From contig VHBP01000009.1 of assembly GCA_016871915.1 (NCBI GenBank), positions 1-53,870 of the forward strand: 53,870 bases of DNA, given 5' to 3'. Numbering within the stretch: the stretch's first letter is position 1; each line of letters starts with the position of its first letter. Below the pieces are notes generated by a model that saw only the letters and a program-made list of their open reading frames with translations, was not told the origin of the DNA and searched no databases. Shown piece after piece: positions 33,850 through 43,611 of this stretch. The DNA comes from Gemmatimonadota bacterium (GTDB lineage Bacteria > Gemmatimonadota > Gemmatimonadetes > Gemmatimonadales > Gemmatimonadaceae). The position numbers and the translations under genes were made by a program.

Positions 33850-36800
33850 GTGCGGTTGACCAAGCTCGAGTTGCACGGATTCAAGTCGTTCGCCGACCCC
33901 ACGGTCCTCACCTTCGACCATGGCGCCACGGCGATCGTCGGCCCCAACGGGTGCGGCAAGTCCAACGTCTCCGACGCCGTGCGCTGGGTCCTCGGTGAGC
34001 AGCGGGCGCGCCTCCTGCGTGGCGCCAAGATGGAGGAGGTCATCTTCCAGGGCTCTTCGGCGCGCCGCGCGGTCAACATCGCCGAGGTCTCGCTGCACTT
34101 CGAGAACGAGGAGGGGATCCTCCCCGTGCCGTTCAAGGAGGTGGTGATCACACGCCGCCTCTCGCGCTCCGGTGACAGCGACTACTTCCTGAATCGTACC
34201 CCGTGCCGCCTCAGGGACATCCACGATCTCCTGCGTGGCACCGGCCTCGGCGCCGACTCCGGCGTGGTGATCGAGAGCAAGATGATCGACCTCCTCCTCT
34301 CGGACCGCCCGGACGATCGGCGCGAGCTCTTCGAGGAGGCCGCGGGCGTCGGGCTCTATCGCGATCGCCGCCGCAGCACCGAACGGCAGCTCGAGGCGAC
34401 GACCAACGACCTCACGCGCATCGACGACCTGATGGGCGAGGTCCAGACGCAGGTGCGCTCCCTGCTCCGGCAGCGCAAGCGCGCGGAGCGCCATGCGGAG
34501 ATCACCACGCGGCGCTTTGCCGTGGAGCTCACCCTCGCCTCGCGCGAGATGAGCGCCTGGCATGAGGAGCTAACGGGGATCGAGTCGCGACTCGGCGGCT
34601 TGCGCGATGGCGTGCCGGCGACGCAGGAGCAGGTGCGCGTCGCCGAAGCGGCCCGCGATGCCGCGCATGCGGCGCGCGCCGCGGCGGAGACCACGCGCCA
34701 GGAGCGCGCCACCGTTGCCGCCACCGCGCGGCAGGCGGTGCTCGAGCTGCAGCAGCAGCTCGCCGTCGCCGAGGAGCGCCATCGCAATGCGCTCTCGCGC
34801 CGTGAGCGCACCGTACAGGAGCGCGACGAGGGCGTCGCCTTCGGGGATCGGATGCGTGGGGAGTTCGAGGCCGCCCAGGCCGACGAGACGCAGTGCGCCG
34901 AGGCGCTCACCGCGGCCTCCACGCTGCTGCAGGAGCGGATGGCGACCGAGGAGCAGAGCCGCGCCGGGGTGACGGCGGCGCGCACCGCGGCGGATGAGGC
35001 CGACCGTGCGGTGCAGGGGCTGCGCGAACAGGTGCGGCGCCTTGAGTTGGAGCGCGAGACGGCGGAGCGCGAGCTCGCCGAGGTCGCGCAGCGCACCGAA
35101 GCGCTTCGCGCCGAGCACGAGGCGCTGAGCGCGCGCCTCGCGCTGGCCGATCGTGAGCTCCAGGCCGCGGATGATGTGCTCGCCGGCGCGCGCGAACAGG
35201 CCGCGCTCGCCGAGAATGCGCTCGATCAGGCCCGTGCCACCGCACGCACCGCGCGCGACCGTGAAGCCGCGGCCCGCGCTGATGTGCGGCGTGTGGAGGA
35301 GGAGCACACCGCGCTCACCGGGCGCCTCGCCGCGCTCGAGGGCTTGGAGCGCGAGCGCGTGGGGCTCGCCCCCGCCGCCGCCAAGCTCCTGCGCGAGCGG
35401 GAGCGGTTCGGTGGTGAGGCGATCTTGGGGCCCCTCTCCGACTTCATCGGGGCGGATACCTCGGTCGCGGCGCAGGTCGAGCGCTTCCTGGGCCCCACCG
35501 TGCACGCGGTGGTGGTGCGCGACCGCGCGGCCGCGGAGGCGATCCGCAGCTGGCACGCGGAGACCAACCCCGGAGCGCTCCTGCTCCTCCCGCTCGATAC
35601 GCTCGCTGGTGCCGCCGATGTCGACCCCGAGGATCTCGGGTCGCGCGTGCGCTCCGAAGGCGCGGCCGGTCGCTGGGTGCGTGCCCTGCTCGGCCATGTG
35701 AAGGCCGTCGCCGATGGGAGCGCCTTCGTCGATGCACGGGGAGCGATGTGGCTCCCCGCCAAGGAGTCGGGGGCGGGGCCGCTGCGTCGCCGCGCCGAAC
35801 TCGAGGAGCTGCGCACGCAGCTGGGGAGCATCGAGACGCGTCGCGCCGCGGTGCAGGCCGCCGCGCAGCAGGTGCATGATGAGGTCGTACAGGCGGAAGC
35901 CGCGGCGACCGCCGCGGCCGATGCCACCGCCGCCGCACAGCAGGCCTCCGCACAGGCGGCGCAGGTGCGCAACGAGCGGGATCGCGTGCGCGAGCGCGCG
36001 GCCCGTGAGCTCGCCGATGCCGTCGCCCTCTCGGAGAAGCTCGCCGGCCGGCACACCGAGCTCGGGGACCGCGTGACCGCCGGGATCGCCGCGCAGGACG
36101 AACTGGCGCAGCGCCTGATCGTCTCGGAGCAGACCGCGGCCTCGGCCCGCACGCTGCTCACCACCGCCGAACGCGCGCAGGATGAGGCGCGTGAGGGACG
36201 CGCGGCGCAGCAGGTGGCGCATGCCCAGGCCGAAGCGCGTCGCCAGGTGGCGACCGAACGGCGCGAGCGGATCGATCGCGAGCGCCACACCGCCGCGCAG
36301 CGTCTCGCGACCCTCGAGCAGGAGCTCGCGACCCTCATGCAGGAGGTCGGCGCGCTCGAGGAGCAGATGACCATCTGGCAGCATGAGATCGCGAGCCGTC
36401 GCGCGGTCCTGCAGGATGCGGAGGCGACCTTTGCCGCCGCTGAGGAAGGGGTGCGCCTCGCAGATGCGACGCTCGCGGACCAGGAGCTCGCACTGACGCA
36501 GGCGCGGCGACAGGCCGAGGACGGGGCGCAGGCGCTGCACCTCGCCGAACTCCGCTTCGCCGAGCTCTCGGGCAAGCGCGCGGCCATCAAGGAGCGGCTC
36601 GAGACCGAGTGGCGTCGCCCGCTCGAGGAGCTCCTCGCGAACTATGACGCGGTCGAGCTGGAGGACGAGCCCCTCCGTGCCGAGGCCGATGAGCTGCGCC
36701 GTCAGCTCGAGCAGCTCGGCCCGGTCAACCCGCTCGCCATCGAGGAGCATGAGGAGGAGACCCGCCGACTGGAGTTCCTCACCACGCAGCGCGCCGACCT

Positions 36801-37359
36801 CTCCGAGGCCCAGACCAAGCTGCATGCGGCGATCAAGGAGATCGACGTCACCGCCCGCGAGATGTTCTTGACGACCTTCGCTGAGGTGCGCACGCACTTC
36901 CGTGAGATCTTCATGACGCTCTTCGGGGGCGGCGAATGCGACCTGCGTCTCGAGAATCCCGATGCGCCGCTCGACTGCGACATCGAGATCCACGCGAGCC
37001 CGCGCGGGAAGCGCACGCAGCGCATCCATCTGCTCTCGAGCGGTGAGCGCGCCCTCGTGGCACTCTCCCTGCTCTTCGGCATCTTCCTCACCAAGCCGAG
37101 CCCTTTCTGTCTGCTGGACGAAGTCGACGCCCCGCTCGACGACCAGAACATCGGGCGCTTCGTGAAGATGCTGAACCAGTTCAAGCAGCGGACGCAGTTC
37201 ATCGTGATCACGCACAACCCGCGCACCACGACGGAGGCCGCCGACGCGGTCTACGGCGTGACGATGCAGGAGCCGGGGGTGTCGTCGCTGGTGAGCGTGC
37301 GGATGCGTGGCCCTGCGGTCGATACCGCGGAGCCCGCGGACGCGGCCCCAGTGGTCTGA
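33850..37359 (+). CDS. smc: Chromosome segregation protein SMC
   Basis: The 1169-residue protein has the full SMC architecture. Walker A GPNGCGKSNVSDAVRWVLGE is at residues about 33-52. Two long coiled coils rich in Ala/Glu/Arg flank a hinge at about 510-650. The C-terminal head has the signature LLSSGERALVALSLLFGIF and Walker B PFCLLDEVDAPLDD. SMC forms the condensin ring with ScpA and ScpB, which are not here. The GTG start follows the previous stop directly. The frame carries no frameshift despite its low complexity. Confidence 0.97.
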   Translation: MRLTKLELHGFKSFADPTVLTFDHGATAIVGPNGCGKSNVSDAVRWVLGEQRARLLRGAKMEEVIFQGSSARRAVNIAEVSLHFENEEGILPVPFKEVVITRRLSRSGDSDYFLNRTPCRLRDIHDLLRGTGLGADSGVVIESKMIDLLLSDRPDDRRELFEEAAGVGLYRDRRRSTERQLEATTNDLTRIDDLMGEVQTQVRSLLRQRKRAERHAEITTRRFAVELTLASREMSAWHEELTGIESRLGGLRDGVPATQEQVRVAEAARDAAHAARAAAETTRQERATVAATARQAVLELQQQLAVAEERHRNALSRRERTVQERDEGVAFGDRMRGEFEAAQADETQCAEALTAASTLLQERMATEEQSRAGVTAARTAADEADRAVQGLREQVRRLELERETAERELAEVAQRTEALRAEHEALSARLALADRELQAADDVLAGAREQAALAENALDQARATARTARDREAAARADVRRVEEEHTALTGRLAALEGLERERVGLAPAAAKLLRERERFGGEAILGPLSDFIGADTSVAAQVERFLGPTVHAVVVRDRAAAEAIRSWHAETNPGALLLLPLDTLAGAADVDPEDLGSRVRSEGAAGRWVRALLGHVKAVADGSAFVDARGAMWLPAKESGAGPLRRRAELEELRTQLGSIETRRAAVQAAAQQVHDEVVQAEAAATAAADATAAAQQASAQAAQVRNERDRVRERAARELADAVALSEKLAGRHTELGDRVTAGIAAQDELAQRLIVSEQTAASARTLLTTAERAQDEAREGRAAQQVAHAQAEARRQVATERRERIDRERHTAAQRLATLEQELATLMQEVGALEEQMTIWQHEIASRRAVLQDAEATFAAAEEGVRLADATLADQELALTQARRQAEDGAQALHLAELRFAELSGKRAAIKERLETEWRRPLEELLANYDAVELEDEPLRAEADELRRQLEQLGPVNPLAIEEHEEETRRLEFLTTQRADLSEAQTKLHAAIKEIDVTAREMFLTTFAEVRTHFREIFMTLFGGGECDLRLENPDAPLDCDIEIHASPRGKRTQRIHLLSSGERALVALSLLFGIFLTKPSPFCLLDEVDAPLDDQNIGRFVKMLNQFKQRTQFIVITHNPRTTTEAADAVYGVTMQEPGVSSLVSVRMRGPAVDTAEPADAAPVV

Positions 37360-37369
37360 GGCGACGGCG

Positions 37370-38416
37370 GTGCTGCTCGTCGTGATGCGCCCCGAGGCCT
37401 CGACCGACGACGTCGCGCGCGTCGCCGATCTCGTGCGTGAGCGCGGCCTCACCCCGCAGGTGATGCCCGGCACCGCGCAGACCGCGATCGCCGTCATGGG
37501 CGTGGAAGGGCGCGCGGTGAGCGCGGCGCTCAAGGGACTCGCCGGCGTCGCCGAGGTGATGCAGGTCGAGCAGCCCTACCGCAAGGCGGCGCGCTCGGCC
37601 CATCCCGAGCCGACGGTCGTCACTATCGCACCGGGGGCGAGCTTTGGTGGCGAGGGTCCGGTGCCGGTGATCGCCGGCCCCTGCTCCGTCGAATCCGAGG
37701 CCCAGATCGTCGCGGCGGCGCACGCCGTTCGTGCCGCAGGCGCCGTCGCGCTGCGTGGCGGTGCGTTCAAGCCCCGCTCGTCGCCGTACGCCTTCCAAGG
37801 CCTCGGACACGCAGGGCTCAAGCTCCTCGCCCTCGCCAAGCGCGAGACGGGACTCGCCATCGTCACCGAGGCGATGGACGAGGAGGGAGCCAAGCAGGTC
37901 GCCGAGATCGCCGACTGCATCCAGATCGGCGCGCGGAACATGCAGAACTACGCGCTCCTCAAGGCAGTGGGCCGCCTCGGGAAGCCGATCCTCCTCAAGC
38001 GCGGTGCCGCCGCCACCATCGCCGACCTCCTCCTCTCCGCCGAGTACATCCTCGCCGAGGGGAACCCGCAGGTGATCCTCTGCGAGCGTGGGCTGCGCAG
38101 CTTCGACGCCACCGTGCGGAATCTCTTCGACCTCACCGCGATCCCGGTGGTGCATCAGGTCTCGCATCTGCCGATCATCGCCGACCCGAGTCATGGGACC
38201 GGCCGCCGCGATCTCGTCCTCCCGATGGCGCGCGCGGCGTTGGCTGCCGGCGCGGACGGGCTGATTATCGAAGTGCATCCCGAGCCCGATCGCGCGATGT
38301 CCGATGGCGCGCAATCGCAGACCCCGGCGCAGTTCGAGGAGACAATGCGGCAGCTGCGCGGGATCGCCTCGGTCCTCGGCCGCGACCTCGCGACGCTCCG
38401 GACACGCGCCGCGTGA
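37370..38416 (+). CDS. aroF: 3-deoxy-7-phosphoheptulonate synthase (DAHP synthase, type I-beta)
   Basis: The enzyme joins erythrose 4-phosphate and phosphoenolpyruvate in the first step of the shikimate pathway. Residues 1-70 are a ferredoxin-like (FL) regulatory domain, and residues 95-340 the TIM barrel with AGPCSVES, KPRSSPYAFQG, LKRGAAATIADLLLSAEYI and DPSHGTGRRDLV. The I-beta type is often inhibited through the FL domain. The GTG at 37370 gives 348 residues; an ATG 5 codons later is also possible. Confidence 0.94.
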   Translation: MLLVVMRPEASTDDVARVADLVRERGLTPQVMPGTAQTAIAVMGVEGRAVSAALKGLAGVAEVMQVEQPYRKAARSAHPEPTVVTIAPGASFGGEGPVPVIAGPCSVESEAQIVAAAHAVRAAGAVALRGGAFKPRSSPYAFQGLGHAGLKLLALAKRETGLAIVTEAMDEEGAKQVAEIADCIQIGARNMQNYALLKAVGRLGKPILLKRGAAATIADLLLSAEYILAEGNPQVILCERGLRSFDATVRNLFDLTAIPVVHQVSHLPIIADPSHGTGRRDLVLPMARAALAAGADGLIIEVHPEPDRAMSDGAQSQTPAQFEETMRQLRGIASVLGRDLATLRTRAA

Positions 38417-39099
38417 TCCGCGCGCTGGCGCTGACCCTGCTCCTCGGGGCGCCGGCGCTCGCTCAGTCGCCTGCCAGCCGTGATTCCCTCGCCCGCGAGC
38501 TCGTCGAGCGCGCGGCGGCCACGGCGCGTCGGGCAGAGACCATGCGCGCCGACCTCACCCAGGTCCTCAGTAATCCGCGCGCCGGCACGACGCTCGTCTC
38601 GCGCGGGGAGTTCCTCCAGCACGGCCCCACGCGCTTCGCCTTTCGCTTCTCAGAGCCCGCCGAGGATCGCATCGTCGCTGACGGTCGTGCCATCTGGCTC
38701 TATCTCCCGAGCACCATGAAGGGCCAGGTGCTGAAGCTCCCGACCGTCGCCGGTGCCGGACTGGACCTCATCGGCACCCTGCTCCGCGATCCCGCCGCGC
38801 GCTATGTGATCACCGGCCTCGGGGACACGACGACCGACGGTCGACGCCTCACGCGCGTCTCGCTGCTGCCCAAGAGCAGCGCCCCCTTCACGCGAGCGGA
38901 GCTCTGGCTCGATCCGCGCACCGCGGAGATCGCCATGGCCGAATTCCAGGAGCCGAGCGGACTCCTCCGGCGCATCACGCTCTCTCGGATCCGTCGCGGT
39001 GGTCGTCTCCCCGCCGACGCCTTCGTCTTCACCCCGCCGCCGGGGGTCCGCGTGGTGGATCAGGCCGCGCTGATGGGCGGGATGGTCCCGCCTCGCTGA
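38413..39099 (+). CDS. lolA: Outer-membrane lipoprotein carrier protein LolA
   Basis: LolA shuttles lipoproteins from the inner-membrane LolCDE complex across the periplasm. The 228-residue protein has a signal peptide (residues 1-19, cleavage near ALAQS) and a LolA half-barrel pattern (FRFSEPAEDRIVADGRAIWLY, quoted short as EPAEDRIVADGRAIWLY), ending in ADAFVFTPPPGV. The GTG start overlaps the aroF stop as GTGA. The stop is separated from the convergent ctpA stop by a single base. Confidence 0.88.
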   Translation: MIRALALTLLLGAPALAQSPASRDSLARELVERAAATARRAETMRADLTQVLSNPRAGTTLVSRGEFLQHGPTRFAFRFSEPAEDRIVADGRAIWLYLPSTMKGQVLKLPTVAGAGLDLIGTLLRDPAARYVITGLGDTTTDGRRLTRVSLLPKSSAPFTRAELWLDPRTAEIAMAEFQEPSGLLRRITLSRIRRGGRLPADAFVFTPPPGVRVVDQAALMGGMVPPR

Positions 39100-39100
39100 A

Positions 39101-40654
39101 TCACTCGGCGGCGAAGACGTCGCCGATCGTGCGGGCGCGACGCAACACCGACGTCGCCCGCTGCACCAGCGGATCGTTCCGCACCGCCCAGCGCGCCACG
39201 TACGGCGCCCCGAACGCCGTCCGCACGACCTCCAAGGCGATCGTGCGATCGATCAACGCGCTCGCCTCGTCGATTAGGTCGGGGGCGATCGTGAGTCGGG
39301 CGCGGCGACCAGCGGCGATCACGCGCTCGCGCCACGCCGGCGCCCCACGCACGAGGGAATCCCACGCCGCACCTTCCCGTACGAGCTGGGCCGCGACCTC
39401 GCGCACCACGGTGCGCCACGCGCCCCCCTGCGTCCCGAGCGCGGCGAGGAATCGGCGCTCGGCGCCGAGCGCGGCGGTGTCGCCCATCGTGACATCAGGG
39501 ACGATCCCGCCCCCGCCGAGGATCGTGCGCCCCGCATCGGTGCGGAACCGTGGACGCGCCGAGTCCGCCTCCGCGAGTCGTTCCTCGTCGACGGGGGCAT
39601 ACTCGATGCTCCGCCCGATCGGCGTGACCCATCGGGCGTTCGTGAGCGAGAGCGCTGCGCCATCCTCGAGTTCGTAGATCCCCTGCGCACTCCCCTTGCC
39701 GTAGGTCGGGAGGCCGAGCACGAGGGCACGGTCATGATCCTGGAGCGCCCCCGCCACGATCTCGGCGGCGCTTGCCGTGAGCGGATTCACCAGCACGGTC
39801 ATCGGGAGATCGGGCCACCGTTGGGCGGTGGAATCCACATAGGTCGCGTTCACCCCGGCTGACCGACCCGTGATCTGGACGATCCGCTGCGCGGGATCCA
39901 GGAAGAGATCGGCGACGCGCACCCCCTGCAGGAGGAGGCCGCCTGGATTCCCTCGGAGGTCGAGGATCAACGCGCGCGCGCCGGCGGTCCGCAGCGAGTC
40001 GACCGTGCGCACGAGTTCGCGGTCGGTGGAATCACTGAAGGCGGTGAGGGCCAGATAGCCGAGACCACCCTCCAGCACCATGGCGCGCGCGACCGTGCTC
40101 ACGCGGATCTCCGCTCGTTCGAGCGTCACCGACATGGACGCGGCGCTGCCTCGCTCCACCTGCACACGGACCGAGGTGCCAGCCGGCCCGCGCAATGCGT
40201 TCCCCGCTTCCGCGATCGTCCATCCCTTGGTGGACCGCCCATCGATGGCGGTGAGGCGATCCCCGGCGAGGAGCCCCGCCCGTTCCGCCGGCGAGCCAAG
40301 TCGGGCCATGACCACCGTCACCCACCCGTCGAGGAGATCGACCTGGAGCCCGACCCCGGGATAGGAGTTCGTCACCGCCCGCTCCAACCGAGCGCGACGC
40401 TCCGGGGGGAGATACGCCGAGTTGGGATCGCCGAGTTCGCCGATGAGCCCGCGCATCGCGAGCTGCCAGAGGCGATCCTCCTCCACCTCGTCGACATACG
40501 AGAGGCGCACGCGCTGCATCACCTGATCGAGCAAGCGCGCCCCGTCGCGCGCCGAGGTATCACGTCGGCTCACCGCCTCCTGGAGGAAGCGCCCCGCCCC
40601 CCAGAGTCCGGCACAGACGAGCCCGATCAAGAGCAACCCACGGTAGCGACTCAC
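39101..40654 (-). CDS. ctpA: C-terminal processing peptidase (S41 family)
   Basis: This periplasmic Ser/Lys protease trims or degrades exported proteins. The 517-residue product has an N-terminal membrane anchor or signal (about 5-26), a PDZ domain (GVGLQVDLLDGW to GDRLTAIDGRST), and the catalytic core with LDLRGNPGGLL, the nucleophile Ser in LTASAAEIVAGAL, and the Lys in PTYGKGSAQ. The C-terminal 140 residues are an extra helical region. GTG overlaps the tmk stop (GTGA). Confidence 0.94.
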   Translation of the reverse strand: MSRYRGLLLIGLVCAGLWGAGRFLQEAVSRRDTSARDGARLLDQVMQRVRLSYVDEVEEDRLWQLAMRGLIGELGDPNSAYLPPERRARLERAVTNSYPGVGLQVDLLDGWVTVVMARLGSPAERAGLLAGDRLTAIDGRSTKGWTIAEAGNALRGPAGTSVRVQVERGSAASMSVTLERAEIRVSTVARAMVLEGGLGYLALTAFSDSTDRELVRTVDSLRTAGARALILDLRGNPGGLLLQGVRVADLFLDPAQRIVQITGRSAGVNATYVDSTAQRWPDLPMTVLVNPLTASAAEIVAGALQDHDRALVLGLPTYGKGSAQGIYELEDGAALSLTNARWVTPIGRSIEYAPVDEERLAEADSARPRFRTDAGRTILGGGGIVPDVTMGDTAALGAERRFLAALGTQGGAWRTVVREVAAQLVREGAAWDSLVRGAPAWRERVIAAGRRARLTIAPDLIDEASALIDRTIALEVVRTAFGAPYVARWAVRNDPLVQRATSVLRRARTIGDVFAAE

Positions 40655-41331
40655 GCCGGCGCTCCGAGCACCGGGGCGAGCGCCGGGAACCGGGCGATCA
40701 CCGCCGCACGCACGCGCCCCGCCACGGTCGCCTGATTACCGGTGCCGTCGATCGCGACGATCGGCCCGCACTCGGGATGCGTCGCTTGCCACGCGGTGGT
40801 GCTGAAGGTCGTGAAGGCAGAGGCGACGCGCGCATGAAAGTCTGCGTCGCTCCGCTCGATGCGATCGGTCGCTCCGCGTGCGCCGGCGCGCGCCAACCCC
40901 GTCGCCGGATCCATCACGAACAGCAGCGTGAGATCGGGAACGAGGCCATCGGTCGCGAGCGCGTTCGCCGCCCGCACCGGATCCTCGGGTAACCCACGCC
41001 CATGGATCTGATACGCATACGTCGAGAGGAGGAACCGATCGAGGAGGACGATCTCGCCGCGCGCGAGCGCCGGCTGGAGTTCCGAGGCGACGAGCTGCGC
41101 GCGCGACGCGACGAAGAGCGCGGCCTCGGCGCGCGGGGTCACCTCATGATCGGCATGGAGGAGGAGCTCCCGGATGCGATCGCCGAGCGGGGTGCCCCCG
41201 GGCTCGCGAAAGGTGCGATGCGGCACCTGCGCCGTGGCGAGCGCGGCGGCGAGCCGACGGAGCTGGGTCGACTTCCCCGCCCCCTCGCCCCCTTCGAAGA
41301 CGATGAGCTGCCCGCGTCCCACCGAGGTCAC
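40651..41331 (-). CDS. tmk: Thymidylate kinase
   Basis: Tmk phosphorylates dTMP to dTDP. The 226-residue protein has the P-loop FEGGEGAGKSTQ, the FREPGGTPLGDRIR block, the Asp-Arg of LLDRFLLSTYAYQ and the lid-region sequence that follows. The GTG start overlaps the stop of the YlbF-like gene (GTGA), which gives a normal N-terminus; a longer frame exists but adds 18 atypical residues. Confidence 0.94.
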   Translation of the reverse strand: MTSVGRGQLIVFEGGEGAGKSTQLRRLAAALATAQVPHRTFREPGGTPLGDRIRELLLHADHEVTPRAEAALFVASRAQLVASELQPALARGEIVLLDRFLLSTYAYQIHGRGLPEDPVRAANALATDGLVPDLTLLFVMDPATGLARAGARGATDRIERSDADFHARVASAFTTFSTTAWQATHPECGPIVAIDGTGNQATVAGRVRAAVIARFPALAPVLGAPA

Positions 41332-41681
41332 CCGAGGGTGATGATCGAACTGGTGGCGCCCTTCTTGATCCCCTCGAGGATCCACTGGTTCACCTGCACC
41401 ATCACCTTGTCGAAGCTCTCATTCGCGGCGAGGACGCGCTGATAGCGCATGCTCCCCTGCACCGTCGTGAGGAGCCGTTCGAGCTCCTGTTCCATCTCGG
41501 TGCTGGGCTGCTCCCCCTGCTGCAACATCCGCTGCGCATCGGTGCGGAGCTGATCCATCCGCTGGAGCGCGCCCAACAGCTCCTTGTCCTCCTGGATCGA
41601 CTCGTTCGCGCGCTTCACCGCCTGATATTCGGGACTCTGGCCGATCAATCGCCCGAGGTCACTCGCCTTTTCGCTCAGCAT
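41328..41681 (-). CDS. YlbF/YmcA family protein
   Basis: The 117-residue all-helical protein has the family pattern ASDLGRLIGQSPEYQAVKRA and a helix with LERLLTTVQGSMRYQRVLAANE. In Bacillus the relatives YlbF and YmcA form the Y-complex that alters RNase Y activity; no such role can be assumed here. A GTG at 41684 directly before the ATG is an alternative start. It overlaps prmC by one base (TGATG). Confidence 0.82.
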   Translation of the reverse strand: MLSEKASDLGRLIGQSPEYQAVKRANESIQEDKELLGALQRMDQLRTDAQRMLQQGEQPSTEMEQELERLLTTVQGSMRYQRVLAANESFDKVMVQVNQWILEGIKKGATSSIITLG

Positions 41682-42538
41682 CACCGCTCCTGTCGGCGGG
41701 CGACCACGAAGCGCGGGCGCCCGGTGAGATCCATCCGTAGCTCGACCGCCGCGAATCGGGGGTCGCCCTCCACCACCTCGCGCGCGAGCGTCGCCCGACG
41801 CGCGTCGATCTCCATCGCCAGCAACCCACCGGGCACCAAGACCTCCGCCGCCTGCGGCACCAGGGCGCGGATCAGGGCCATCCCATCGTCCGCCGCGAAG
41901 AGCGCCAGGTGCGGCTCCCAGTCGCGGACGAGCGCCGGCAAGGTCGACGCTTCCGTGGGTGAAATATAGGGCGGGTTCGAGACGACCACGTCGAACCGTT
42001 GCCCCAGCACCGGGGCCAGTAGATCCCCCTCATGCCACCGCAGCCGGTCACGCCGATCCTCGGGGATCGCGGCGAGGTTCGTCTGCGCCACCGTGAGTGC
42101 TTCCGCGGAGCGATCGATCGCATGAACCTCATCGAAGGCGCTCTCCGCGGCGAGGGCGAGGGCGATCGCCCCCGAGCCCGTCCCCACGTCCACCGCGCGG
42201 CCACGCCCCCCCTGCTGCGCGGCGAGGACGAGGTCCACGAGGAGTTCAGTCTCCGGGCGCGGGATCAACACCCGGCGGTCGACCGCCAGCGAGAGATGAC
42301 GGAAGGGGGCGCGCCCCAAGGCGTACTGGAGGGGCATCCCTTCGCGCCGGCGGGCGACGACCGCTTCGATCCGCCCGACCGTCGCCACATCAAGCACGAC
42401 GTCGCGATGCGCCGAGGGCCAGAAACGCGGCTGGTCGAGCACCGCGGCGATGAGGTCGCGCGCTTCGGCGCGGGCCGGCGGCACCCCCGGGGCGACCAAT
42501 GCCTCCGCGATCCGATCGACGAGCTCGCCGACCGTCAC
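41681..42538 (-). CDS. prmC: Release factor glutamine N5-methyltransferase
   Basis: PrmC methylates the Gln of the GGQ motif in RF1 and RF2. The 285-residue protein has the SAM loop [15 protein letters not shown] and the substrate motif NPPYIS, plus the [12 protein letters not shown] segment. It is coupled to prfA, its substrate, by a GTGA overlap, which is the classical arrangement. Confidence 0.95.
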   Translation of the reverse strand: MTVGELVDRIAEALVAPGVPPARAEARDLIAAVLDQPRFWPSAHRDVVLDVATVGRIEAVVARRREGMPLQYALGRAPFRHLSLAVDRRVLIPRPETELLVDLVLAAQQGGRGRAVDVGTGSGAIALALAAESAFDEVHAIDRSAEALTVAQTNLAAIPEDRRDRLRWHEGDLLAPVLGQRFDVVVSNPPYISPTEASTLPALVRDWEPHLALFAADDGMALIRALVPQAAEVLVPGGLLAMEIDARRATLAREVVEGDPRFAAVELRMDLTGRPRFVVARRQER

Positions 42539-43611
42539 CCCCCTTCTCCCGCCAGGCGCTCCTGCAGGTCGGCGAGACGCAACGCCTCCATCAACGGCTG
42601 CAGCTCCCCGTTCATCACCCCGGCGAGATCGTGCGTCGTGAAGCCGATCCGATGATCGGTGACGCGACTCTGCGGATAGTTGTAAGTGCGGATCTTGGCC
42701 GACCGATCGCCGGTGGAGACCTGGCTCTTCCGCATCCGCGACCGCTCCGCCTCCTGCTCGGCGAGCTTGAGATCGAGGAGACGTGAGCGGAGCACCTCCA
42801 TCGCCTTGAGCTTGTTCTGCAGCTGCGACTTCTGGTCCTGCTGGCTCACCACGAGCCCGCTCGGGAGATGCGTGATCCGCACCGCGGAGTCGGTGGTGTT
42901 CACACTCTGTCCGCCGGGCCCCGACGAACGGAACACATCGATGCGGAGGTCCTTGTCCTCGATCGTGAGATCGATCTCGTCCGCCTCCGGGAGGACGGCG
43001 ACGGTCGCGGCCGAGGTGTGGATGCGACCCGCGGCCTCGGTGGCGGGGACACGCTGCACGCGATGCACCCCGGACTCGAAGCGAAGCTCCCCGAAGGCCC
43101 CAGGGCCCGAGACCTTGAAGATCACTTCCTTGAGTCCGCCGAGCGTGGCATCGGAGACGGAGATCGTCTCGATCGTCCAGCCCCCATGACGCTCGATATA
43201 GCGGGTGTACATGCGGTGGAGGTCGGCGGCGAAGAGTGCCGCCTCATCTCCCCCGGTACCGGCCCGGATCTCGACGATCGCGTTGCGATCATGAAGGGGA
43301 TCGGGCGGGATGAGGAGGGGCTTCAAGGCCTCCTCCTCGGCGGCGATTGCCGCCGTCAGCTGCTCGACCTCGCGGCGCGCCTCGGCGGCGAGCTCGGGGT
43401 CCTCGCACGCCACGAGCTCGCGCGCCTGCGCGAACTCGGACTCCATCTTTTTTAACGATCCCGCACGCGCGACGACCTGGCCAAGGCGCTGATGCTCCCG
43501 ACCGAGCGATGCCATCAAGCGGGCATCGCGAACGGTCTTGGGATCGAGGAGATCGCGCTCGACCTCGGCGGCGCGCCGCAGCGCGTCGGCGAGCCGGTCG
43601 CGGAGACTCAG
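42535..43611 (-). CDS. prfA: Peptide chain release factor 1, probable CTG start
   Basis: RF1 reads UAA and UAG. The sequence has the PAT anticodon tripeptide in [13 protein letters not shown] and the GGQ motif in [13 protein letters not shown]. Starting at the CTG that overlaps the rpmE stop (CTGA) gives 358 residues, matching the family. The frame has no ATG, GTG or TTG between well inside rpmE and position 43518. A TTG at 43518 or ATG at 43515 would remove about 31 residues of the first helix region. The CTG is therefore my choice; the start is the only uncertain point. Confidence 0.9.
   Translation of the reverse strand: MSLRDRLADALRRAAEVERDLLDPKTVRDARLMASLGREHQRLGQVVARAGSLKKMESEFAQARELVACEDPELAAEARREVEQLTAAIAAEEEALKPLLIPPDPLHDRNAIVEIRAGTGGDEAALFAADLHRMYTRYIERHGGWTIETISVSDATLGGLKEVIFKVSGPGAFGELRFESGVHRVQRVPATEAAGRIHTSAATVAVLPEADEIDLTIEDKDLRIDVFRSSGPGGQSVNTTDSAVRITHLPSGLVVSQQDQKSQLQNKLKAMEVLRSRLLDLKLAEQEAERSRMRKSQVSTGDRSAKIRTYNYPQSRVTDHRIGFTTHDLAGVMNGELQPLMEALRLADLQERLAGEGG

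Noticed and set aside
34570-37533. A 987-codon open frame opposite smc
   Set aside because: The smc reading frame carries complete Walker A, signature and Walker B motifs; the antisense frame is low-complexity and domain-free.
42535-43518. prfA starting at TTG 43518 or ATG 43515
   Set aside because: It would delete about 31 residues that align with the start of RF1; the CTG overlapping the rpmE stop gives the normal length. It cannot be fully excluded.
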